Shown: in pieces, positions 25,459 through 34,728 of the stretch
How positions within the stretch are numbered: the stretch's first letter is position 1
How the letters are laid out: each line of letters starts with the position of its first letter
Assembly: GCA_046350295.1 (NCBI GenBank)
Contig: JAXMAR010000015.1
Span: 1-64,000, forward strand
DNA from: JAXMAR01 sp046350295
Lineage (GTDB): Bacteria; Planctomycetota; Planctomycetia; Gemmatales; Gemmataceae
Length of the DNA: 64,000 nt
Reading direction: 5' to 3'
Notes under the pieces: model-generated
Databases searched by the model: none
What the model was told of the DNA's origin: nothing
The model's input: only the letters and a program-made list of their open reading frames with translations
Made by a program: the position numbers and the translations under genes

Positions 25459-25761
25459 GGCTTTGACCGCATCGAACCCACCGCCTCCCTCAGGCCGCCA
25501 GCCTGCTCTACAAGGTGATCGACGATGGGCCAAGTCGAATTCCAAGAGAATAAGGAGTCAGGTCAAATGTTGTGGTTCGGCATGCTGCCGAATCGTAACA
25601 ACGCCGAACTGTTCGCTTGCTTCGGTCTCATCGAATCTCATCGACCTTTGTGGCGCAAGCCGAAGTACCCAACCTGCGTCGGGTCCGAACACCGGAGATA
25701 GTTCGTGCCCGCAGCGCTGAATGCTCCGGTCCCATCGCCCGAGGCGTGTCGGGCCGCGGCA

Positions 25762-25790
25762 AGGCTAGGGGATGACGCGGAGGAAGTCAA
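25762..25790 (-). promoter_or_regulatory. Duplicate of the cimA promoter sequence
   Basis: Minus strand TTGACT (25785-25790), 17-base spacer, TAGCCT (25762-25767). The 30-base block 25765-25794 matches 25338-25367 at 28 positions. No intact gene follows it on the minus strand before the cimA promoter, so it looks like one side of a duplication. Confidence 0.5.
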
Positions 25791-25797
25791 ACGCGGC

Positions 25798-27417
25798 TCA
25801 CGGTTCCTCGAGCCGCAGCGCCTTGCCTTTACCCCCCCACGCGCGCTCGAATTCGAGCCGGATCATCTGCGCCGCGTAATCCTTCTTTTGCGCTTCCAGG
25901 CTGACGGCGAGCCCGAACAAGGACCGGCCGCTGCGCCGATGGCGCTCCAGATCGGCGCGGAACACCTTCTCGGCCCCCGCCGCGTCCCGCTGGCGCAACA
26001 GCACGGCGCCCAACGTCTCACGCGTGTGCAGGAACCAGTCGGGCGGCTCCCCATAGTGGAGCGCGTCCTCCGCGCGCACCGCCTTCTTCAGGAGGTCGAC
26101 GGCGCCGGCAAGGTCCTTCCCGGCGGCCGCGATGCGGGCGGAAAGGGCCAGCTCGGCGATGTCCAGGATGCTCCGCGCGGTGTTCCATTCGCTGTACGGC
26201 GCGTCCGCCGGCACGCTGTCCCGCGCCTTCACGAACGCCTCGTGCTCCGTCTTGGCCTCGGCCATCTCCTCCCGACCCGCCCGCGCCATGCCGCGGGCAA
26301 AATGCCAGAGCGCGGTCACGACGCGCAGCTTCTCGGCCGGCTTCGGCAAGGCGAGCACTTCGTCCCAGCGGCCGAAGCGGACGAGGATCAGCGTCGGCGT
26401 AGGCAGAAACGCTTCGAGCATCGGCATCTCCTCGATATGCGGACCGACGTGCGCCGCCAGCTGGTCGGCCGCCTTCTTGGCGTCGGTGAAGCGTCCCTGC
26501 GTCGCCCGCGCGATCGCGAGGAAATGGATGTTGTGGCTGAGGTACATCATCGGATACACCCCCTTGGCGCCCGTGCGCTTCAGGTACGCCAGGTCGGCGG
26601 CGATCGCCTTCTCGTTCGCCGTCGCCGCCGCTTCGTAGTCCCCCACGCGCATGTAGATGTGCGCCGGCATGTGGACCAGATGGCCGGCCGCCGGGGCCAG
26701 ACGGCCCAGCCGCGCCGCGGACGGCAGCGCCCGCTCGGGATGGCGCGACGCCTCGACCGCGTGGATGTAGTAATGGTTGGCGCCGAGATGATCCGGGTCG
26801 CGCCGCAGCACCGACTCCAGAAGCCGGACGATCTCCTCCGTTCCTCCTCCGCCTTCCTCCGGCGTCCACAGCTTCCAGGGCCTGAGGTTCATCAGGCTCT
26901 CGGCATGGAGCGTCACGGCGTCGAGATCGTCCGGATAGCGCTCGGCGAGCCGGCCCATCGCCTTGGCATAGGCGGCCAGCAGCTTCTTGCCGTCCGCCTT
27001 CGGGTCCACGGAATAACGCTCGGCAAGGGCCTCGATGTAGGCGCGTTCGTGCGCCGGCGCCCCTTCGGCTAGCTTGAGCGCTTTCTGCAGCGCCTCGTAC
27101 GCCGCCTTGGCCTGCGCGGGATCGATCTGGGCCATGTTGTAATTCGGCCCCTGCACCAGCGCCAGTCCCCACCACGCCATCGCCAGTTTCTCGTCCAGCT
27201 CGGCGGCGCGGCGGAACGAGCGTGCCGCCTCGTCGTGGTTGAAGGCGTAAAGAAGGGACAGCCCCTGGTCGAAGAAACGCTGCGCCTCCTCGCTCTTCGT
27301 CGACACCGGATGGCGCAAGCTCCCCAGCCCTTCGAGCAGGACGGCGGGTTTCTTGTCCGGCTCATGATCGGCGCCGCAGCAAAGGGCGGCCGCTAGAATG
27401 ACGGGAAAACAGTGCAT
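25798..27417 (-). CDS. Exported tetratricopeptide-repeat protein
   Basis: The ATG at 27415-27417 follows AAGGAGG; the upstream in-frame codons have no ribosome site. The 539-residue product has a short hydrophobic N-terminus (MHCFPVILAAALCCGAD), perhaps a lipoprotein or Sec signal. It then has a helical-repeat body with clear TPR-like signatures: EEAQRFFDQGLSLLYAFNHD, AARSFRRAAELDEKLAMAWW, LAEGAPAHERAYIEALAERY, DLDAVTLHAESLMNLRPW, HVVHMP-like HLVHMPAHIYMRVGDYEAA, and RETLGAVLLRQRDAAGAEKV near the end. Planctomycetes and acidobacteria carry many homologues of this layout with unknown roles. It is separated from arsC by 74 bp on the same strand. Confidence 0.75.
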   Translation of the reverse strand: MHCFPVILAAALCCGADHEPDKKPAVLLEGLGSLRHPVSTKSEEAQRFFDQGLSLLYAFNHDEAARSFRRAAELDEKLAMAWWGLALVQGPNYNMAQIDPAQAKAAYEALQKALKLAEGAPAHERAYIEALAERYSVDPKADGKKLLAAYAKAMGRLAERYPDDLDAVTLHAESLMNLRPWKLWTPEEGGGGTEEIVRLLESVLRRDPDHLGANHYYIHAVEASRHPERALPSAARLGRLAPAAGHLVHMPAHIYMRVGDYEAAATANEKAIAADLAYLKRTGAKGVYPMMYLSHNIHFLAIARATQGRFTDAKKAADQLAAHVGPHIEEMPMLEAFLPTPTLILVRFGRWDEVLALPKPAEKLRVVTALWHFARGMARAGREEMAEAKTEHEAFVKARDSVPADAPYSEWNTARSILDIAELALSARIAAAGKDLAGAVDLLKKAVRAEDALHYGEPPDWFLHTRETLGAVLLRQRDAAGAEKVFRADLERHRRSGRSLFGLAVSLEAQKKDYAAQMIRLEFERAWGGKGKALRLEEP

Positions 27418-27491
27418 CGAACCTCCTTGGTTACTCCACGGGCGGAAGGCAAGGGAATAGCGTAGGCGCCAACGACCCGTCGTCGACCTCC

Positions 27492-27911
27492 TCACAGCGA
27501 CTGAATCAGCGCCTTCACCTTCGCCTCGATCAGGTCGCGCACGGCGCGAAACTCGTCCGGCGTCATGTCCCTGGGGTCGGGGATGTTCCAATCCAGCCGC
27601 TTACCGGCCCGGACCAGCGGGCATGCGTCGCCGCAGCCCATCGTGACCGCGACGTCGATCTCGGCGCCGTTGAAGTCGTCCAGCCCCTTGGACGCGTGCG
27701 CGCACAAATCGTAGCCGAGGTCCCGCATCGCCGCGATCGCCTTCGGATTGACACGGCCCGATGGCCGCGAGCCGGCGCTCGCCGCTTCCACTTTGCCCGC
27801 GCCATGGATGCGAGCGAACGCTTCGGCCATCTGGCTACGGTTCGAATTCTCGACGCAAACGAACAAGATCTTCTTCATGAGCAGGGTCGCATCGCCAGAA
27901 GTCTCACTCAT
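27492..27911 (-). CDS. ArsC-like low-molecular-weight phosphatase/arsenate reductase
   Basis: 139 residues of the LMW protein-tyrosine-phosphatase fold. The catalytic loop is LFVCVENSNRSQMAEAF, with the nucleophilic Cys and the Arg of CX5R, and the acid loop is NIPDPRDM with Asp. The thioredoxin-coupled ArsC of Gram-positives has CTGNSCRS; here the loop is CVENSNRS, and a MGCGDACP motif provides the second cysteines expected of arsenate reductases. It would reduce arsenate to arsenite, or dephosphorylate a protein. No arsR or arsB is adjacent. It begins 15 bases after the eutBC stop. ATG at 27878 (MKKILFV) is an alternative start. Confidence 0.78.
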   Translation of the reverse strand: MSETSGDATLLMKKILFVCVENSNRSQMAEAFARIHGAGKVEAASAGSRPSGRVNPKAIAAMRDLGYDLCAHASKGLDDFNGAEIDVAVTMGCGDACPLVRAGKRLDWNIPDPRDMTPDEFRAVRDLIEAKVKALIQSL

Positions 27912-27926
27912 TCCGCTACCAACGCA

Positions 27927-30113
27927 TCAGGTCGCTTTCAACAGCGACTCCAGCCGGTTCCCCGCCGCCTGATGCTTCAGGATCGCCCCTGCGCGTTCGA
28001 CGATGACGCCCGCCGCCTCCGCCGGGGGCAGGCCGCCCGAGTAGATGTTGGAGATGACGGTGTACTCGTAACGGATGTCCGCCGCGCCGCTGAACTTCGC
28101 CGCTTGCCGCTGCGCTTCCGGGTCGCTCAGGCGGTAGACGAGGTATGCCGATAGACTGCGCGACGCCAGCGCGTCGCCCCCCGGCCGCTCACCGATCAGA
28201 TGGATGACCAAGTCGGCCCCGAGACGCTCGGCGACCGGCTCGGCCAGCTTGACGCGGCCGTAACGCGCCACCAGCGTTTTTCCGACGCGCAACCCGCGCG
28301 CCGTCAATCCCTCCTCCAGCAGCGGCAGCAGGTCCGGCGCGTTGTGATGCACCGCCTCCGCGCTCAGACCCTCGGTAATGAGGATCTGCGCCTGGTTGCT
28401 CTCGCCATGCAACCCGGCCCGGCTCTTCGCCGATAAACGGGCCCCCAGGTCCGGCGAGTTGAGGTGCGCCTCCTTGCTCGTCGCCTCCGTCTCGATCACG
28501 CGACAGGCGGTCAGCCGGCCGAGCGCTTCGAGATCCAGCTCCGCGTGGATCGCTTCCCGGCCGATGCTCTGGTTGAGCTTTAGCTGGCGCATGACGGCGT
28601 TGGCCGGGCGCGGCCCGGCGGTGGTGAAGCCGTAAGCGGCCGGGGTGGCGGCGAGCAGGTCGCGCATCTCGGCGGCCGAGCAGAACTGGCGCGGGTCGCC
28701 CCAGGTCGGGCCGCGGACGATGTCGCCGTTGTCCCGGGCGAAGATGCCGCGCTCGATGCCCCAGTCGAGGAACTCTGGCGCCGGCCGCTTGTGGTGGATC
28801 TCGCGCAGCGTCTGGTCGTCGTGGCCGCTCGTGTCGAAGTAGGCGAGCATGCGGTCGGTGTTGAGGCAGACGTCCATGTAGTAGTTCGCGCCCGCGGCCG
28901 TGAGCAACTCCGTGGCGATCTGCTGACCTTCGAGCGTGATGTTGGAGTGCAGGGTGTAACAGGGCGCCATGCCCATCGGCAGGCCGAGCAGCTTGCCCAT
29001 GAAATGGTCCTGCAAGTTGGCGAGCACCATCTCGAAGCTGTCGAGATGGGTTTCGGGGCCGATGAAGCCGGTGACGTTGTTGACCATGAACGGATCGTAG
29101 CGGCGGGCCAAACCGTAGCAGAGCGCCTCGGTCGTGGCCATGTCGATGTCGTTGTGCTTGCCGTAAGTGAACTCGCTCCCCTGGCCGGTCTCGAAATACA
29201 TGAACTGCTCGGCCGTGTCGCGCAAGGGGCCGGTGTCGCGCATCGTCTTGTATGCGCGGTCCAGCAGATCGACGGTGATATCGAACTCCTCGACGGCGGT
29301 CCGGTCCGTCCCCGCGAGGCTCTGGAACATGACCTCGACGGGGGCCACGCGTTCGAGGCAAGCGAGCTGCGTCTTGATGTGGCCAGACGCAACTGGTGTC
29401 GGGCGTCTTCGGTCTGGCGCCGCAACTGGTCGAGATGCCGCAACACGGCGGAGATGTTCTCGACCGTGTCGATCGCCGGGTTGAGCTCGATGAGAGGTCG
29501 CCGGCGCCGACGGAAAGGCCCTGTAGACGAGCATGCAGCCCACGCCGCGCGGATCGTCGGTCGGGTGGTTGGGCTGGAGGCGGAGGAGAGCGTGCCGGGC
29601 AGGCCGAGGCGTGTCCGCCTTGCTGGGCCGGTTGATCTTGCAGGGCGATGAAATCAGCTCGTGAACGTCGCACAGCTTGGGCGGCCGCCGCCGCGGTAGC
29701 CATGACGCCGGTCAGTCCGCGGCCGATGCGCTTGATCTCGGCTACCGGTGGACCGGAGGAGATGGTCTTTGAGTTCGCCAAGCGTCATCTTGGCGACGGA
29801 AGCGAACGCCTCAAGGTCGACGGCATAGTTGACGCGCATGATGCTGTCGACGTTACCGCGGTCGTCGGCGAGCGGACGGTCGTAGAGGTGCTGGAGCGTT
29901 AAGTCCGAGAGGACGTGCGCGCCGTCTCGCGTACCGCCTCACCCGGAGCGGCCAGCCCGGCGTTGCGGTCACCCGCTTGCTGTAATCGGCGGCGCTGAGG
30001 AGACGTTTGAGGCCGGTGAAGCTGATGGAGCGCTCGAAGCATTGGCGAGAGTAGGTCTCGTCGGGCCTGGGGCGCGGGACGGGGATGGTATCGAAGGGAA
30101 TGAGCGCGGTCAT
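27927..30113 (-). CDS. eutB: Ethanolamine ammonia-lyase, EutB-EutC fusion; N-terminal part frameshifted
   Basis: The adenosylcobalamin-dependent lyase splits ethanolamine to acetaldehyde and ammonia. The start is the ATG at 30111-30113, giving MTALIPFDTIPVPRPRPDET and SFTGLKRLLSAADYSK. Until about 29385 the protein is spread over three frames (ADDRGNVDSIMRVNYAVDLE, MTLGELKDHLLRST, NPAIDTVENISAVLRHLDQL). From 29385 to the stop the frame is clean: EutB motifs TGQGSEFTYGKHNDIDM, YDPFMVNNVTGFIGPETHLD, MGMAPCYTLHSNITLEGQQ and NYYMDVCLNTDRML continue without a stop into EutC motifs (PDLGARLSAKSR, ITEGLSAEAV, VARYGRVKLAEP, LIGERPG, SLSAYLVYR, TVISNIYSGGLPP). The junction is near 28545; the EutC part is short, about 200 residues. 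Confidence 0.85.
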
Positions 30114-30130
30114 CGCTGGAGTCCTCTCGA

Positions 30131-30165
30131 ATCCTAATCGTAATCCTAATCGCAATCGTAATCTA
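30131..30165. repeat. TAATCC/TAATCG short-word run
   Basis: Five or six iterations of AATCGTAATCCTAATCGCAA-type words. The same words occur at 12626-12645 and, inverted, at 45727-45765. The rest of the gap to 30349 shows no gene I can support. Confidence 0.6.
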
Positions 30166-30349
30166 AGCCTCGACCTTCTGAACCCAATCGTCTCTCACCT
30201 TTCACCGCTCGTAAGGTTTAGCCCTGCCGCTCTCCCCGTTTCGCCGCTTGAGTCATGGTGCGGCGACCATGGACGACCGCGACGAACTTCTCAAACGCCT
30301 GGAACGGCCTGGAAGCCCATTCGGTGCCAATTCTACCGGAGGTCCAAGA

Positions 30350-31075
30350 ATGCCGCCGCTCCGCGATCATCGACGCGCCGGTGAATAACAAGCACCGCTG
30401 GGACGCCGTCCATGGCGGCTGGCCGGCCGAGATGGTTCGGACCCTCTTCGAACTTCTCCCAATCGATTTCGTGGCCGAGCCAGCGCGTGCATCATCCAGC
30501 GCCCTTCGAAATCGGTGGCTTCGCGATCGAGGAAGACAACCGCCCACCTGACGTGCCCACGCGGGGCGGCGGGACGGCCACGCTTGCCGCCAGCGCCCCT
30601 ACGCTCACCGTGCCCGCGGACCTGAACGAGCTTGACGAGTACGAGGTGCGCGCTTACGACGTCGACCGACAACAGGACGCTCGTGGCCGCCATCGAAATC
30701 GTCAGCCCGGCCAACAAGGACCGGATGGACGACGCGCGAGCAGCTCGTCAACAAGGTGGCCGCCCTGTTGCGGCAGGACGTGTGCGTGGCGATCGTCGAC
30801 ATCGTCACGACCCGTCAGGCCAACCTCTATGCCGAACTGCTCGGCCGGCTTGGCCGTAGCGACCCCGCCCTCGCCGACCCGCCGATGCTGTACGCGGTCA
30901 CGCTGCGTGCCCGCAAGCTAGCGAAAAAGCGGCCCCTGCTCGACGCCTGGTTCTTCCCGCTCACCGTGGGCCAGCCGTTGCCGACCATTCCGCTCTGGCT
31001 CAGCCCGGAGCTGTGCATCGAGCTGCCGCTCGATCCGAGTTATCAGAAGCCTGCCGATTGCTCCGCATCCGGTGA
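30350..31075 (+). pseudogene. DUF4058 family protein, frameshifted
   Basis: The likely start is ATG 30350, with GGAGG seven bases upstream (30338-30342). The product is followed in pieces: MPPLRDH, VNNKHRWDAVHGGWPAEMVR, HHPAPFEIGGFAIEED, LTVPADLNELDEYEVRAYD, LVAAIEIVSPANKDR, then a clean stretch NKVAALLRQDVCVAIVDIVT, LYAELLGRLGRSDPALADPP, LTVGQPLPTIPLWLSPELCI. It ends CRLLRIR and TGA at 31073-31075 after another frame change. DUF4058 proteins are of unknown function, about 250 residues, common in planctomycetes and cyanobacteria. At least four frame breaks. It sits inside the eut locus on the opposite strand. Confidence 0.65.
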
Positions 31076-31087
31076 CCGGGTTCTCCA

Positions 31088-32491
31088 TCATTCGCGCAGA
31101 CCAAAAACGAAACCGGAATCACCTGCTGCCGCCGCCCCGGAGGTGGACATACTGCGCACGCGCGGCGATTCCGTCGAGGACAACTAGATCGCACGGCGGC
31201 TCCCGCCAGCGCGCCGATCGACTGTCCCAGCACCTTGCCGACGTTCGCCGTTACCAGGAGTACCAGAGGATGACGGGGTAAAGCGCCTGCGGATCACGTA
31301 CGGCAAGGTCGCGGCGAATCGGCCGCACGCTCTCGGGCGCTCGGCGCCGATGACGCAGACAGCCGCCCCGATCGTTGCGCCGCACCAGGTCCATCAGACC
31401 GCGCACCTGCGCTGCGTCCGCGTCGGGCCGCGACGCTGCCGAAGATCGGCACGTCGGCCAGCAGCACAGCTGCCGCGCGGCAGGAACACGGTGGCTTCGG
31501 ACACCTCCGTGCTGTGCTGCAACAGGCCGTAGACGGTCGTCCGCCGGAAGCCGGTTGATGTCGCCGCCGACCATCGCCCCAGGCGCGCTTCGAAGCTACG
31601 ATACGCCGGGCCAGGTCGATGCCCAGGTCGCCGAAGCAGGTCGTCGCCGGCCAGCTTTCGCCACGGAGGAAGCCAGGATCAGCTCGCCGACGCCGCCCGA
31701 GAAGGTAACCACAGGGCGTTCACCTTCATCCGGCGGCTGAACGGACTGCTCGAGGAGTACATTAGGTTCGACGCTCGCGCGTCGAACCTGGTAACGCGTC
31801 CGACGACCTTTTCGAGCAATGCGATGTAAAGATCGATAACCGCCTTCACGTCGCCATCCGTGAGCGTATCGCCTGGGCCCTTGCGAATGTCGAGCGCGGC
31901 GAACAGCTCGCGGGCCTGCGACGACAACCGCACGATCCGATACGTCTCCGGCGTCATTTCGATGTGCCGGGCGCCGACGAATAGGCAGCCGACGCGCTGT
32001 ACTTCGCCCGCTTTGCCCAGCGCGATATTGGTCGTGCCGCCGCCGATGTCGAGGTTGAGCACCATGCGTTCCGGTAGCTCGCGCGACAGTGGAGCGGCGC
32101 TTCCCATGAAGGCGAGCCAGGACTCGAGGCAGGGGTCCTCCGCCCGCGCTACCAGCGCGTTGGCAAGGCGCCGCTTGATCCGCTCGACCAGCCCCGCCGC
32201 GTTGTCGCGCCGCGCCGTCAGGCCGGTGAGCAGGGCCCCGCCGCCGAAGATGTGGCCCGGCTCCAGGTTGGCGACGCCGAGCCAGTCATCGAGATAGCGA
32301 TCGATTCTCGCCAGGTCGAGCCGGTCGTCTTGAAGGGGAGTGTAGACAAGGTCGGAGCGAAACGTCTCGTGAACGTCCGCGACCTCCATCCGGCCGGTGA
32401 CGACGTTGCGAAGCAGCCGGCCGCGGGCGGCGACGGCGCCGCTGGTCGTCGTGCCGAAGTCGAGGCCGAGGAGGTTGACGGCGTCATGCAT
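31088..32491 (-). CDS. eutA: Ethanolamine ammonia-lyase reactivase EutA, C-terminal part frameshifted
   Basis: EutA is an HSP70/actin-fold ATPase that releases damaged cobalamin from the lyase. The N-terminal 240 residues are clean: LLGLDFGTTTSGAVAARG (phosphate loop 1), HIFGGGALLTGLTARRDNAA, and LNLDIGGGTTNIALGKAGEV (phosphate loop 2). From 31740 downward the family can be followed across frames: RPVVTFSGGVGELILA, FGDLGIDLARRI, SCRAAAVLLADVPIFGSV, LMDLVRRNDRGGC, GALAGAAVRSS and VIPVSF. Adding one T to a run of five near 31100 gives the end FFGLRE and a stop at 31088-31090. Its ATG lies one base after the stop of the membrane-protein gene upstream. Confidence 0.82.
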
Positions 32492-32492
32492 A

Positions 32493-33689
32493 TCAATGGC
32501 CGCCGGTCAGGGTTTGGTTGACCACCACGAAGGCGATGGGCGGGGCGAGGACGGAGACCAGGAAACGGATGAGGGCGGCGGTGGCGACGGGCCAGGCGGG
32601 CAGGGCGAGCCACTGCTCGCGCAAGCGCTGCGCGGTTTCGAGACTCCGTCCCAGTTCTTCATCCGCGAGGGCTTTCAACGCGCGCCTCTCCAGGGTGGCG
32701 TCGGGATCGTCGGCGTTACCGAAGACGCCGGCGAGCAACTGCAGTTGCGCCGCGCGCTCGTTGATGTCGTCGAAGGCGCTCGAAAGCGTCATCAGTTGCT
32801 TTTCGCGTATCTTGCCCACGCAGCGGTGCAGCAGGAACACCGGCGCGAGGAGACCGATCGCCGCCAGGATCACATAAGCCGCGAGGCCGATGTAGTTGCC
32901 GATGTGCAGCGGCAGGCCGAGCAGGGCGGGGCGCAGGGCCGGGGCGAGAAAGACGACGCTGCCGGCCAGGATGAGGTAGCCGACCCAGGACGCTGCCGCC
33001 GCCAAGCGGCCCAGGCCGCCGAAGCCGTCGGGGTGGTAGGGGGAGAGGCGCAGCCAGCCCTCCGCGACCATGCGCTCACTCAGGCGGGCCATGACGCGCA
33101 GGCGGCGGAAGATGACGCTGGCCCAGAGCGGCAGCCAGTAGACCCAGACGATGAAGATGAGCAGGCGGGCAAGGACGTAGCTGAGCGGATAGGCGGCGCC
33201 GTCCCACTTGCCCGGGGCGCCGTAGAACCGAGCGGGGTCCCGGTTGACGTAGGCGTTGTAGAGGAAGACGACAAAGCCGAGGACGGTGAACAGCAGCCGC
33301 GCCCGGCTCGGGTCCTCGAGCGTGGCCTGCGCCAGATGGTGAAGCGCGCGCGAGGACAGCGGCCGGCTCGCTGGATTCAGCACCTCGTCGATACGGCTCA
33401 GGTAGCGGCGAAACAGGGCAAGGCCGTAGTGCAAGAGGCCGAAGCAGAGCGGCACGAGGAAGAGGTAGGCGAGAAAGGTCGCGTCATGCAGGAGAGGGAG
33501 ATCCCCGGCCGCGGCGGACCAGAGCGTCCCCTGCGTCCCGGCGAGGATCGCGAAGAGGGCGGCCTGCGCCACGGCCCAGAGCAGACAGGCGCCGGGAACA
33601 GTGAGAGAGGCGCCGAGCCTGGCGTAGAGAAAACGTAGCCAGAGCGAGTCGTCTTCGAGGCGGGGGTGCGCGGTTTCCGATGTGCTCAT
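32493..33689 (-). CDS. Multi-span membrane protein of the eut locus, function unknown
   Basis: The start at 33689 (MSTSETAHPRLEDDSLW) is 34 bases after the kinase-like gene, and its stop is one base before eutA, so it belongs to the operon. The 398-residue protein has about six membrane spans (GACLLWAVAQAALFAILAG, FLAYLFLVPLCFGLLHYGLA, LLFTVLGFVVFLYNAYVN, VLARLLIFIVWVYWLPLWA, LVWAA-like segments near 250-310) and a terminal pair. A soluble coiled region lies between (LMTLSSAFDDINERAAQLQL). I do not recognise a family. Its place suggests a part in ethanolamine uptake, sensing or membrane assembly. Confidence 0.6.
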   Translation of the reverse strand: MSTSETAHPRLEDDSLWLRFLYARLGASLTVPGACLLWAVAQAALFAILAGTQGTLWSAAAGDLPLLHDATFLAYLFLVPLCFGLLHYGLALFRRYLSRIDEVLNPASRPLSSRALHHLAQATLEDPSRARLLFTVLGFVVFLYNAYVNRDPARFYGAPGKWDGAAYPLSYVLARLLIFIVWVYWLPLWASVIFRRLRVMARLSERMVAEGWLRLSPYHPDGFGGLGRLAAAASWVGYLILAGSVVFLAPALRPALLGLPLHIGNYIGLAAYVILAAIGLLAPVFLLHRCVGKIREKQLMTLSSAFDDINERAAQLQLLAGVFGNADDPDATLERRALKALADEELGRSLETAQRLREQWLALPAWPVATAALIRFLVSVLAPPIAFVVVNQTLTGGH

Positions 33690-33723
33690 GCGGTCTTTTG
33701 TATGCGGCGCGGTTCGACCTGGT

Positions 33724-34677
33724 TCAGCCGCGCCCGCCGGCATTGGCCAGGCCGCGGTTGGCGACGAGGAAGCGTTTCAAGTGTTTGCGGCCCCGCCTCA
33801 GGTAGTAGTCGGGTTCCTTGGGCGCCTTCTTGTTGCAGGCTTGCAAGAAGCTCCACATCGCCTCGCGCATGTCGGAGGCGAGACGCATCAGACGCAAACG
33901 CCGCAAGTCGGCGGGACGCGCCGCGCGACAATAGCATTTCAGCAGCGTTTCTTCCTCGGCGGCGCTCAATTGCACATTCACGGCGAGATTACCGAGGTCG
34001 AAGAAGCGGTCGCCGAGGGCGCCGTATTCCCAATCGATGAGGCGGAGGACGGCGCCGTCGTCGATGAAGTTCGCCGCCAGCAAATCGTTGTGGCACAGGC
34101 GGGAAGGGCCGGCGCCCTTTTTCAGCTCGTCTTCGATTGCGGACATAGCTTGCAGCGCGACCTTTACCTCGTCGGGGAGCGGGACGTTTCGCCTCGCCTT
34201 GCGGTGATAGTCGCGTGCGACCGCAAACGGGCAGAACGATGTGAGTCCGGCCGGCGGCGCGAAATCGTGACAGCGGCGCAGGACGGCGGCGATGCGGGCG
34301 ATCATCCCGGGCCTTCGGAGATCCTCGTTCTCGAGCGTCTTGCCCGGGCAGAACGCCATGACCAGAGCGGAATGCTGTGGCAGGTACTCGATCACTTTTG
34401 GCCCGACACCGGCCGCGGCGATCGTGTTCAGGATCGCCACTTCGCGGTCGCGATTGATGTCCAGGCCGCCGCCCCCGAAAATGCGGACGACATAGCGGTC
34501 AGCGCCATCGCTCAGCAGGTAATTGCGGTTGGTGAGCCCGCCCCCCAGCCGTTTGATCCGCCATCGGCGTCCGCGCAACTCCTCCACCTCCTCGGCGAAA
34601 GAGCGAATCCGTCTCTTATCTTCTTGCACTTGTTTTCTCTTCTCTTCCTTTTGCCGTTCCTTCTCCTTCGCGTTCAT
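33724..34677 (-). CDS. Choline/ethanolamine kinase-like phosphotransferase
   Basis: 317 residues of the APH/choline-kinase fold. After a Lys/Glu-rich N-terminus (about residues 1-25) come RLGGGLTNRNYLLSDGADRY (nucleotide loop), VVRIFGGGGLDINRDREVAI, the catalytic LCHNDLLAANFIDDG with Asp, and the metal-binding LRLIDWEYGALGDRFFDLGN. Kinases of this type phosphorylate choline or ethanolamine with ATP. Its place between an ethanolamine-type permease and eutA makes ethanolamine the likely substrate, which would divert it to phospholipid synthesis instead of breakdown. The ATG at 34677 follows AGGAGAG. Confidence 0.78.
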   Translation of the reverse strand: MNAKEKERQKEEKRKQVQEDKRRIRSFAEEVEELRGRRWRIKRLGGGLTNRNYLLSDGADRYVVRIFGGGGLDINRDREVAILNTIAAAGVGPKVIEYLPQHSALVMAFCPGKTLENEDLRRPGMIARIAAVLRRCHDFAPPAGLTSFCPFAVARDYHRKARRNVPLPDEVKVALQAMSAIEDELKKGAGPSRLCHNDLLAANFIDDGAVLRLIDWEYGALGDRFFDLGNLAVNVQLSAAEEETLLKCYCRAARPADLRRLRLMRLASDMREAMWSFLQACNKKAPKEPDYYLRRGRKHLKRFLVANRGLANAGGRG

Positions 34678-34728
34678 TTTTCTCTCCTGCGGCTGAGGCT
34701 GGAAGTAAAGGATGCACGACCTTTCTCA

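Noticed and set aside
27492..27911. Arsenic-resistance operon
   Set aside because: Only an ArsC-like gene is present; the next genes are eutBC and a TPR protein, with no arsR, arsB or acr3.
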